The notes beneath the pieces were generated by a model. The model was given only the letters and a program-made list of their open reading frames with translations. It made no database searches and was not told the origin of the DNA. Positions 1 through 4,946 of a stretch of DNA of 5,317 bases are shown here, piece by piece. This DNA is from Clostridiales bacterium. GTDB lineage: Bacteria > Bacillota > Clostridia > Christensenellales > Christensenellaceae. The first letter of the stretch is position 1; each line of letters opens with the position of its first letter. The translations under genes and the position numbers were made by a program. The DNA lies in assembly GCA_003343685.1 (NCBI GenBank), contig QAKS01000084.1:1-5317 (forward strand), read 5' to 3'.

Positions 1-21
1 GCGCCTTTTTTGAAAAACTGC

Positions 22-54
22 ACCCTGCTGAAAAAAGCAGGGTTTTATTGTTTT
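22..54 (+). terminator. Rho-independent terminator at left edge, possibly bidirectional
   Basis: An 8-bp perfect stem, ACCCTGCT (22-29) with AGCAGGGT (36-43), encloses a GAAAAA loop and is followed on the + strand by TTTATTGTTTT. It would end transcription from a gene lying left of the window. Read on the - strand the same stem sits about 20 nt past the transporter stop codon and is followed by GCAGTTTTT, so it could serve both convergent genes. The + direction has the better U-tract. Confidence 0.75.
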
Positions 55-62
55 ATGGAAAA

Positions 63-1436
63 TCAGTTCTCTTTGTTTTCCACGTTCCGTATAATCGCCG
101 CGTTCTCTCGCCCGATGGTGAAGCGATGAGCGATGCAGAGCCCGACCACGATGAGGATGACAGGGAGCAGACCCATGACGATGCGGATGCAGTCGAGCGC
201 CATCTGAGGCTGCGTTACGACCTGCCCCTCCTGAGTGGAGATAAAGCCGCAGAGCTGGAGCGCCAGCATGGCAATCTGGATGATGCAGGCCGTACCGATC
301 TTCTCGCTGAAGGTCACAACGCCGAAATAGACGCCGTCTGAGGGGCGTTCATCATCGCGCCCGTCGCCTGCCTCGATGGCCTCGGGCAGCAGAGCGCTGG
401 GAATCATGTGCATAGACGATATGCCGAAGCCGATGATGGGCAGGAGTACCCAGATAACGGCATTGACAAAAGCAGGAGGCAGCATGAGCAGCGCCAGTGC
501 ACAGCCGCTTATGATAAAGCCCAGCATCAAGGCTTTGCGCTTGTCCAGCTTTTTGCTGATCCACACCCATGCGGGAAGGCTGATTGTGGCGGTGCCCATG
601 ATGATGGCTGCCACAATGGCAAAGTCGTCGGAGCGGCCCAGTACGCCGAGATAATAGAGCAGAAGAGCCTGGACGGTGCCGATGGTGACCCAGCTGCATA
701 TGTACATTCCGAGAGCTTTGAGGAAATGTCTGTTTTTAAAAGTCGCTTTGATCTTGGCAATAAAGTTGGATTTAGGGTCGTTGTTGTAGGGAGCCTCCTT
801 ACATGCCGCAAAGGTGAAAAGGGGGCTGATCAGGATCGGTACGGCAAAGCACGCCGCCATCAGTATATAGCCCAGGGAGGTAGGCATACCCTCCGGAACG
901 GAGGGATCGAGGGGGAGCGTGGTGATGATCTCGGGAAGAGCCGCGGCGACAAGACCGAAAAGAATGGAGAAAAAATATCGGTACGATTGAAGCGACGTGC
1001 GCCCGTCGTAGCTTTTGATGATTTCCATGCCATAGGTGTTATAAGGGACGATGAAAAGGGTGCTCGCCGTGCGGTAGAGCAAATACATGACGACCGAGTA
1101 GGCAAACATAGCGCCCTCGGACCAGCCTTTTGGAACCGCCCAAATGGCAAAGAAGAGAACGGCAAAGGGCAGCGCCGTCGTAAGGAAGTATACACGCCTG
1201 CGCCCAAATTTGGAACGGGTGATATCGGAGAGATATCCGGCGACAGGGTCGGTCACGGCATCCCAAACTGCGCCGAGAAAATAGACAAATCCGGCGAGCC
1301 ATGCACTCATGCCCATGACGTTGGTCAGATAGAATACGTACAGGAAGCCGATAATCGTGCCGCCTATGGTGTTTGCAATTTCGCCAATGCCGTAAAAGAG
1401 CTTTTGGCGCAGAGAAAGATCCTGTTCGTTGTTCAT
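63..1436 (-). CDS. GPH-family (MFS_2) sugar:cation symporter
   Basis: A 457-residue inner-membrane transporter of the glycoside-pentoside-hexuronide:cation symporter family, with the usual length and about 12 hydrophobic segments. Residues 57-81 carry the family signature after helix 2 (VWDAVTDP, then GYLSD.T.SKFGRRR). D59 and D63 align with the MelB cation-site aspartates Asp55 and Asp59. PYN at 131-133 is another conserved GPH position, and K379 (SEKIG) falls where MelB has Lys377. Import of a sugar or glycoside with Na+ or H+ is therefore likely, but the substrate cannot be read from the sequence. The ATG at 1436 has AAGGAG (1442-1447 on the - strand) five bases upstream. It is transcribed alone, divergently from the alcohol dehydrogenase, and no glycosidase or sugar kinase is visible beside it. 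Family confident; substrate unknown. Confidence 0.92.
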   Translation of the reverse strand: MNNEQDLSLRQKLFYGIGEIANTIGGTIIGFLYVFYLTNVMGMSAWLAGFVYFLGAVWDAVTDPVAGYLSDITRSKFGRRRVYFLTTALPFAVLFFAIWAVPKGWSEGAMFAYSVVMYLLYRTASTLFIVPYNTYGMEIIKSYDGRTSLQSYRYFFSILFGLVAAALPEIITTLPLDPSVPEGMPTSLGYILMAACFAVPILISPLFTFAACKEAPYNNDPKSNFIAKIKATFKNRHFLKALGMYICSWVTIGTVQALLLYYLGVLGRSDDFAIVAAIIMGTATISLPAWVWISKKLDKRKALMLGFIISGCALALLMLPPAFVNAVIWVLLPIIGFGISSMHMIPSALLPEAIEAGDGRDDERPSDGVYFGVVTFSEKIGTACIIQIAMLALQLCGFISTQEGQVVTQPQMALDCIRIVMGLLPVILIVVGLCIAHRFTIGRENAAIIRNVENKEN

Positions 1437-1468
1437 GATTTCTCCTTATATATGTAATTATAGGGAAT

Positions 1469-1497
1469 ATTATAACAGAAGGGGGATGTGTTGTCGA
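1469..1497 (-). promoter_or_regulatory. Predicted sigma-70 promoter of the symporter gene
   Basis: Read on the - strand: -35 TCGACA (1497-1492), a 17-bp spacer, and -10 TATAAT (1474-1469). Transcription would start near 1462, about 26 nt upstream of the ATG. A second TATAAT lies at 1462-1457, but the bases 17 bp behind it (CCCCCT) are not a -35. This is a motif match only. Confidence 0.6.
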
Positions 1498-1558
1498 ATA
1501 CGGAAAAAAGATATTGAAAAAACACATGTCAGATATATCAATAATACATTTCCTTTTT

Positions 1559-1567
1559 TGATATAAT
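1559..1567 (+). promoter_or_regulatory. Predicted extended -10 promoter of the alcohol dehydrogenase gene
   Basis: TGATATAAT (1559-1567) is a consensus extended -10 element (TGn plus TATAAT). No good -35 lies 16-18 bp upstream, where the bases read roughly TCAATA. The TG extension could compensate. The start site would be near 1574, leaving a leader of about 80 nt that contains the operator-like palindrome at 1593-1612. Confidence 0.6.
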
Positions 1568-1592
1568 AGTACTACAATACAGTTAAAGAAAG

Positions 1593-1612
1593 GTTGTGAA
1601 AAATATCACAAC
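1593..1612. promoter_or_regulatory. Rex- or Crp-type operator upstream of the alcohol dehydrogenase
   Basis: Perfect inverted repeat with arms GTTGTGA (1593-1599) and TCACAAC (1606-1612) around the 6-bp AT core AAAATA. The central 18 bp match the TTGTGAA-N4-TTCACAA form of the Rex operator with one mismatch, and match the Crp/HcpR form TTGTGA-N6-TCACAA exactly. Iron alcohol dehydrogenase genes are classical targets of the NADH/NAD+ sensor Rex. The site lies about 20-38 nt downstream of the predicted transcription start, which suits a repressor rather than an activator. The palindrome is certain; the regulator is inferred. Confidence 0.75.
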
Positions 1613-1652
1613 TAATCGAAAAGTTTGAAATAATTTTTTAGGAGGCATTGAT

Positions 1653-2840
1653 ATGCGTTTTACATTACCGAGAGACCTGTATCATGGAAAGGGAGCAATC
1701 GAAAATCTGAAAGACCTGAAGGGCAAGAAAGCGATCATCGTAACCGGCGGCGGCAGCATGAAGCGCTTTGGATTCTTGGACAAGGTAGAGCAGTATCTGA
1801 AAGAAGCGGGCATGGAGACGAAGCTGTTTGAAGGCGTAGAGCCGGATCCGTCTGTGGAGACGGTGATGAAGGGCGCAGAGGCAATGCGCGAGTTCCAGCC
1901 CGACTGGATTGTCGCCATTGGCGGCGGCTCTCCGATTGATGCGGCGAAGGCTATGTGGGTGTTCTATGAATATCCCGACACGACCTTTGAGGATATCATC
2001 CAGCCGTTCAGTTTCCCGACGCTGCGCCAGAAGGCTCAGTTCTGCGCAATTCCGTCCACATCCGGTACGGCTACAGAAGTGACGGCGTTCTCCGTTATTA
2101 CAGACTACCAGAAGGGCATCAAATATCCTCTGGCAGACTTCAACATTACGCCTGACGTGGCAATCGTCGATCCTGATCTGGCAGAGAAAATGCCCCAGAA
2201 GCTGACAGCTCATACGGGTATGGACGCCATGACGCACGCCATTGAAGCATATGTATCTACGGTACACTGCGACTATACCGATCCGCTGGCTCTGCATGCT
2301 ATCAGCATGATTCGCAGAGACCTGAAGGATTCTTATGAGGGAGATATGGAGGCGAGAGATAGGATGCACAATGCGCAGTGCTTGGCAGGCATGGCCTTCT
2401 CCAACGCGCTTCTCGGAATCGTTCACTCCATGGCGCATAAGACGGGCGCTGCCTACAGCGGCGGACACATTGTTCACGGCTGTGCAAACGCCATGTATCT
2501 GCCGAAGGTGATTCAGTATAACGCCAAGAACGAGGAAGCGGCTGAGCGCTATGCGGCGATCGCACGCCATCTGCACCTGTGCGGCAATACGACAGAGGAG
2601 CTGGTAGTTGCTCTGGTGGAAGAGATCAAGAAGATGAACAAAGAGCTCAACATACCGACCTGCATTAAGGAGTATGAGGGCGGTATCATCGATGAGAAAG
2701 AGTTTATGGACAAACTGTCCGACGTGGCCGCGCTGGCAATCGGCGATGCGTGCACAGGCTCCAACCCCCGCATTCCCACACAGGAGGAGATGGAGAAGCT
2801 GCTGAAGGCCGTTTACTATGGCGAAGAAGTAAACTTCTAA
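1653..2840 (+). CDS. Iron-containing (group III) alcohol dehydrogenase
   Basis: A 395-residue cytosolic Fe-dependent alcohol dehydrogenase of normal family length, interconverting aldehydes or ketones and alcohols with NAD(P)H. The N-terminal Rossmann-like half has GGGSPIDAAK at 90-99 and IPSTSGTATE at 133-142. The C-terminal helical half carries the Fe2+ ligands expected by comparison with E. coli FucO: D191 and H195 (GMDAMTHAIEAY), H258 (IVHSMAH) and H275 (HGCANA), with H262 as the conserved second histidine. CTGSNPR at 367-373 is a further family motif. Position 32, equivalent to FucO Asp39 that selects NAD, is Gly, which suggests NADP(H) may be accepted. The start is set by AGGAGG (1640-1645), seven bases before the ATG. 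It is a single-gene transcript with its own operator and terminator. An ethanol, butanol or other short-chain substrate is likely but not determinable. Confidence 0.96.
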   Translation: MRFTLPRDLYHGKGAIENLKDLKGKKAIIVTGGGSMKRFGFLDKVEQYLKEAGMETKLFEGVEPDPSVETVMKGAEAMREFQPDWIVAIGGGSPIDAAKAMWVFYEYPDTTFEDIIQPFSFPTLRQKAQFCAIPSTSGTATEVTAFSVITDYQKGIKYPLADFNITPDVAIVDPDLAEKMPQKLTAHTGMDAMTHAIEAYVSTVHCDYTDPLALHAISMIRRDLKDSYEGDMEARDRMHNAQCLAGMAFSNALLGIVHSMAHKTGAAYSGGHIVHGCANAMYLPKVIQYNAKNEEAAERYAAIARHLHLCGNTTEELVVALVEEIKKMNKELNIPTCIKEYEGGIIDEKEFMDKLSDVAALAIGDACTGSNPRIPTQEEMEKLLKAVYYGEEVNF

Positions 2841-2873
2841 GACAAAAAAGTTTGTTCCTACTTAATGTTTTTT

Positions 2874-2900
2874 GCTCCCGCTTCGGCGGGGGCTTTTTTT
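2874..2900 (+). terminator. Rho-independent terminator after the alcohol dehydrogenase
   Basis: GCTCCCGC (2874-2881) pairs with GCGGGGGC (2886-2893), with one U-G wobble, around a stable TTCG tetraloop. Seven Ts follow at 2894-2900. It lies 33 nt after the stop codon and isolates the gene from what follows. Confidence 0.93.
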
Positions 2901-2947
2901 GAATTTAGAAATTTGAAATAATTTGAGGTTGTTTTTCGGGTACAGTG

Positions 2948-2985
2948 CAATAAAAGCCGATTGGGGTCAGAGGAGGAGAAATCGG
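2948..2985 (-). terminator. Weak hairpin terminator overlapping the regulator stop codon
   Basis: On the - strand CCGATT (2985-2980) can pair with AATCGG (2962-2957) across a 17-nt loop that contains the regulator stop codon, then TTTTATTG follows. A run of four A-T pairs could extend the stem past a one-base bulge. The short stem and long loop make this a weak candidate, but nothing better lies between the regulator and the dehydrogenase terminator. Confidence 0.35.
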
Positions 2986-3626
2986 TTTTTTTGAAAGTCC
3001 AAAACACCCTCGTCCCGAAGGCGGCTGAGCTCGGCAGACAGGGCGCTGCGGTCTGCAGACAGGTAGTCTGCCAACTCCTGCCGGTTGAAGGGAATGGAAA
3101 AATCGGCGCTGCCGTGTCGTTTTGCCTCGGCAGACAGATAGGACAAAACTTTGTCCCTCAATTTTCGCTGGGAAATGTGTTCGATTTTATCGGTCAGACC
3201 AATGTTTTTGTCCGCAAGCACGGCAATGAGGTTCTGTATCAGCCGCGTATGAAAGGAACAGGCGGATTGGCAGGGAGAGAGAATACGTTGAACGTCAAAA
3301 AACAGTACGGTTGACTTCTGCGCAGCAATAGCGCTGACAGCCGACAGTATCGACTGGGAGCAGGCGTAGGATTCGCCGAAAAGCTGGCCTTGCGGTATCT
3401 CCGAGAGAATGGAACGATTGCCCCAGTAATCCTCTCTGGCGATCAGAATGCTTCCGCTTATGACCAGCCCCATAGCGGTGATATTCTCTCCCTGACGGTA
3501 AATATATTCTCCTCTCCCGTAGGTGTGCGGCGCAGGCGAAAGACATGCGAGCATTGCCGTAGCCTCACTTTCCCCGATGCCGCGGAACAGTCTGGACCGC
3601 GATAAAATATTCCAATAAATTTCCAT
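2967..3626 (-). CDS. Crp/Fnr-family transcriptional regulator
   Basis: A 219-residue Crp/Fnr-family DNA-binding protein. An N-terminal cyclic-nucleotide-like beta-barrel (about 12-115) includes a G.YIYRQGE strand near 38-47 and GQLFGES at 80-86. A dimerisation helix follows (about 126-155), then a winged helix with the helix-turn-helix at 181-203 (from NRQELADYLS to SRL). At the positions where CRP has R180, E181 and R185 it has R193, S194 and A198, followed by E199; it also lacks the FNR E..SR signature, so its DNA specificity should differ from both. Cysteines are C28, C89, C119 and C123. There is no N-terminal FNR-type cysteine cluster, but C119-x3-C123 sits just before the dimer helix and could hold a metal, heme or thiol sensor. 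It is divergent from the Fe-S gene, suggesting an HcpR-like nitrosative or redox regulator (inference). A weak AAAGAGA site precedes the ATG. Confidence 0.93.
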   Translation of the reverse strand: MEIYWNILSRSRLFRGIGESEATAMLACLSPAPHTYGRGEYIYRQGENITAMGLVISGSILIAREDYWGNRSILSEIPQGQLFGESYACSQSILSAVSAIAAQKSTVLFFDVQRILSPCQSACSFHTRLIQNLIAVLADKNIGLTDKIEHISQRKLRDKVLSYLSAEAKRHGSADFSIPFNRQELADYLSADRSALSAELSRLRDEGVLDFQKNRFLLL

Positions 3627-3640
3627 AAAAAATTCTCTTT

Positions 3641-3656
3641 CGTTGTTTTGACAACG
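3641..3656. promoter_or_regulatory. Perfect 16-bp palindrome: candidate Crp/Fnr operator
   Basis: CGTTGT (3641-3646) and ACAACG (3651-3656) form a perfect inverted repeat around TTTG. The GTTGT-N4-ACAAC layout has the same 14-bp length and spacing as an FNR site (TTGAT-N4-ATCAA). It lies between a Crp/Fnr gene and its divergent neighbour, about +8 to +23 of the regulator transcript. Its centre (3648.5) is 41.5 bp upstream of a start predicted from the TACAAT at 3678-3683 for the Fe-S gene. Binding by the adjacent regulator is inferred. Confidence 0.65.
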
Positions 3657-3670
3657 GATTTATTTTGCTC

Positions 3671-3699
3671 AGTATAGTACAATTCTATCGAAAAGTCAA
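3671..3699 (-). promoter_or_regulatory. Predicted sigma-70 promoter of the Crp/Fnr gene
   Basis: On the - strand: -35 TTGACT (3699-3694), an exact 17-bp spacer, and -10 TATACT (3676-3671). The start would be near 3664, about 38 nt upstream of the ATG. This is the best promoter match in the window, and the 16-bp palindrome lies just downstream of its start. Confidence 0.75.
3678..3683 (+). promoter_or_regulatory. Predicted -10 element of the Fe-S protein gene
   Basis: TACAAT (3678-3683) would set a start near 3690, with the palindrome centred at about -41.5 in place of a -35, the class II Crp/Fnr activation geometry. An alternative is TTGACA (3648-3653, inside the palindrome) with TATAGT (3673-3678) at a long 19-bp spacing. 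Either way the promoter overlaps the divergent one and the palindrome. Confidence 0.45.
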
Positions 3700-3734
3700 T
3701 GTGGCTAATTTAAAAACAGGAAAGGAAAAAAACG

Positions 3735-4424
3735 ATGATACGTAAAATAATACAGATAGATGAAGAAAAGTGCAACGGATGCGGCGCGTGTGCTGCGGCC
3801 TGTCATGAAGGAGCGATAGAGATGGTAAACGGAAAGGCAAAGCTCATGCGGGACGATTACTGCGACGGACTTGGCGACTGCCTACCCACATGTCCTGCAG
3901 GCGCCATTACATTTGTGGAGCGGGAGGCCGCCGCATATGACGAGGAGGCGGTCAGAAAAAACAAGGAACGGGCGAAAAAATCCCTTGCTTGCGGGTGTCC
4001 CGGGACACAGTCAAGGGAAATCAAACGGGAAAGCGCCGTTCCGTGCGGCGGAGATACGGCGTCCCAGCTGTTCCAGTGGCCCGTGCAGATCAAACTGGTC
4101 CCGACAAACGCACCGTATTTTGACGGTGCGAATCTCCTCATTGCCGCAGACTGCACTGCCTATGCCTATGGAAATTTCCACAACGAGTTTATCCGCAGGC
4201 ATATCACGCTGATTGGCTGCCCCAAGCTGGACGAGGTGGATTATACGGAAAAGCTGACGGCGATCATTGCCGGGAACGACATTAAGAGCGTGACGGTGGT
4301 ACGGATGGAGGTTCCCTGCTGCGGAGGGATTGAAACCGCCGTCAAAAATGCTCTTAGAGCCAGCGGAAAGTTTATTCCGTGGCAGGTGGTAACCATCTCG
4401 ACAGATGGACGCAAGCTGGATTGA
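3735..4424 (+). CDS. Fe-S protein: ferredoxin-like domain plus Cys-rich C-terminal domain
   Basis: A 229-residue, probably cytosolic protein of no assigned function. Residues 1-62 are ferredoxin-like. Cluster motif I is canonical (C13-x2-C16-x2-C19-x3-C23). Motif II reads C43-x5-C49-x3-C53-P, with Leu46 where the second Cys should be, so one site may hold [3Fe-4S] or a labile cluster. A charged linker (62-83) leads to ACGCPG (85-90), then a C-terminal domain with C104, C140 (AADCTAYAYG), C162 (IGCPKLD) and C195-C196 in PCCGG (194-198). There is no signal peptide or membrane segment. AAAGGA (3721-3726) lies eight bases before the ATG. It is the only gene facing the Crp/Fnr regulator. From memory, similar proteins occur beside hcp genes and HcpR-type regulators in anaerobes, so a role in redox or nitrosative stress is plausible but unproven. 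Confidence 0.9.
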   Translation: MIRKIIQIDEEKCNGCGACAAACHEGAIEMVNGKAKLMRDDYCDGLGDCLPTCPAGAITFVEREAAAYDEEAVRKNKERAKKSLACGCPGTQSREIKRESAVPCGGDTASQLFQWPVQIKLVPTNAPYFDGANLLIAADCTAYAYGNFHNEFIRRHITLIGCPKLDEVDYTEKLTAIIAGNDIKSVTVVRMEVPCCGGIETAVKNALRASGKFIPWQVVTISTDGRKLD

Positions 4425-4450
4425 AGAGCCGGAAGAAACCGCAATAAAAA

Positions 4451-4490
4451 GGCAGTATGCTCCAAAAAACGGGGATATGCCGCTTTTTTT
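4451..4490 (+). terminator. Rho-independent terminator after the Fe-S gene
   Basis: GGCAGTAT (4451-4458) pairs with ATATGCC (4475-4481) with one bulged G. A few more pairs (CUC with GGG, including one U-G wobble) extend inward beyond a G-G mismatch, around an A-rich loop. GC and seven Ts (4484-4490) follow. The reverse strand also has TTTTTATTGC after the hairpin, so it may work both ways. Confidence 0.75.
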
Positions 4491-4548
4491 AGACAGGGAG
4501 AAATGCGGATGCCTTTGCGCATTTGTGCAGAAAGCTGACGCGCAGCAC

Positions 4549-4577
4549 TTGTTTTTTGCGGACGGACGTATTATAAT
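4549..4577 (+). promoter_or_regulatory. Predicted promoter of the thi operon
   Basis: A consensus -10 TATAAT (4572-4577) lies 17 bp after TTGTTT (4549-4554), a weak -35 that keeps only the TTG. The start would be about 4584, some 10 nt before the riboswitch P1 stem. A second TATAAT at 4581-4586 is an alternative but lacks a -35. Confidence 0.6.
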
Positions 4578-4593
4578 ACATATAATAATATAA

Positions 4594-4686
4594 ATAGCGG
4601 GGGAGCTTGTAATACAGGCTGAGAGGAAAGTGCAACTTTCGACCCATACACCTGATTTGGATAATGCCAACGTAGGGATGCCTGTA
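4594..4686 (+). ncRNA. TPP riboswitch aptamer (THI element)
   Basis: The conserved THI-box blocks are present in order. GGGGAGC (4600-4606) leads a P3 stem of AGCTTGT (4604-4610) with ACAGGCT (4614-4620), followed by the invariant CTGAGA (4619-4624). An optional hairpin GAAAGT-GCA-ACTTTC (4626-4640) comes next, then ACCC (4642-4645), CACCTGATTTGGATAATGCC (4649-4668) and CGTAGGGA (4671-4678). TTGG (4657-4660) pairs with CCAA (4667-4670), and a short imperfect P1 can form between 4594-4598 and 4680-4685. It binds thiamine pyrophosphate and sits directly ahead of thiS, so it should switch off the thiazole branch when TPP is plentiful. Confidence 0.97.
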
Positions 4687-4701
4687 AAAAACAGAGATTC
4701 T

Positions 4702-4733
4702 GAGAAGCTGCCGATCGGGCGGCTTCTCTTTTT
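4702..4733 (+). terminator. Riboswitch expression-platform terminator
   Basis: GAGAAGCTGCC (4702-4712) pairs with GGCGGCTTCTC (4718-4728), an 11-bp stem with one U-G wobble and a GATCG loop, followed by TTTTT (4729-4733). It ends 17 nt before the thiS ATG, leaving the ribosome binding site outside the hairpin. This fits control by premature transcription termination rather than by hiding the ribosome binding site. Confidence 0.9.
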
Positions 4734-4737
4734 GTGT

Positions 4738-4743
4738 GGGAGG
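4738..4743 (+). promoter_or_regulatory. thiS ribosome binding site
   Basis: GGGAGG lies seven bases before the ATG at 4751. It fixes that ATG as the start rather than the in-frame GTG at 4736, which would overlap this site and add five residues (MGGGF) with no counterpart in ThiS. Confidence 0.9.
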
Positions 4744-4750
4744 TGGATTT

Positions 4751-4945
4751 ATGATAAGGGTGAACGGAGCTGAGGTGAACGCGGAGGGACAATCAATCTC
4801 TGCATATCTGGCGGATTCCGGGTATGATCTGAGGCGGGTTGCTGTGGAGAAAAACGGTGAAATCGTGCCGAAAGCGCAGTATAGCGAGACCGTTTTGCAG
4901 GAGGGAGACACGGTCGAAGTGGTCAGCTTTGTGGGAGGTGGTTGA
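4751..4945 (+). CDS. thiS: ThiS sulfur carrier protein
   Basis: A 64-residue ubiquitin-fold sulfur carrier, the usual ThiS size. It begins MIRVNG, has the typical middle segment [13 protein letters not shown] (28-40) and the late beta strand [13 protein letters not shown] (52-64). The C-terminal Gly-Gly is adenylated by ThiF and converted to a thiocarboxylate, which donates sulfur to ThiG for the thiazole ring of thiamine. It is the first gene after the TPP riboswitch and is followed one base later by thiF. It ends in three glycines rather than two, so the reactive residue is the last one. Identification is firm from motif, size and context together. Confidence 0.95.
   Translation: MIRVNGAEVNAEGQSISAYLADSGYDLRRVAVEKNGEIVPKAQYSETVLQEGDTVEVVSFVGGG
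4934..4938 (+). promoter_or_regulatory. thiF ribosome binding site inside the end of thiS
   Basis: GGAGG lies within the last codons of thiS, eight bases before the TTG at 4947. It decides the thiF start: the upstream in-frame GTG at 4938 overlaps the site, and no in-frame ATG occurs until 5180, which is past the nucleotide-binding motif. Confidence 0.75.
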
Positions 4946-4946
4946 A

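Noticed and set aside
408..1457. A 349-codon open frame on the + strand opposite the symporter gene
   Set aside because: It is the mirror of a real, motif-rich transporter gene. Its translation is highly charged and low in hydrophobic order, with no recognisable domain, and no ribosome binding site supports its start.
1512..1543. TATTGA and TCAATA inverted arms with a 20-bp gap in the symporter/dehydrogenase intergenic region
   Set aside because: The arms are only 6 bp, the gap is long and the DNA is AT-rich, so chance occurrence is likely. A stronger palindrome nearby explains regulation better.
1665..2576. A 303-codon open frame antisense to the alcohol dehydrogenase
   Set aside because: It is a codon-bias shadow of an unambiguous dehydrogenase. 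The product is Arg/His/Cys-rich with no family resemblance.
4568..4579. Perfect palindrome GTATTATAATAC over the thi -10 element
   Set aside because: TATAAT-type elements in AT-rich DNA readily make such short palindromes. At 12 bp of almost pure A and T it is not enough to call an operator.
4405..4593. A 62-codon frame overlapping the end of the Fe-S gene and running to the thi promoter
   Set aside because: It crosses a clear terminator hairpin and a promoter, has no ribosome binding site, and ends in an AT-rich run translated as IIIHIII.
4011..4670. A 219-codon frame on the - strand covering the Fe-S gene end and the riboswitch
   Set aside because: It runs antisense through a coding gene, a terminator and a conserved riboswitch, so coding is very unlikely.
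4736..4750. GTG at 4736 as an upstream start for thiS
   Set aside because: It overlaps the ribosome binding site that serves the ATG at 4751 and would add a Gly-rich tail absent from the ThiS fold.
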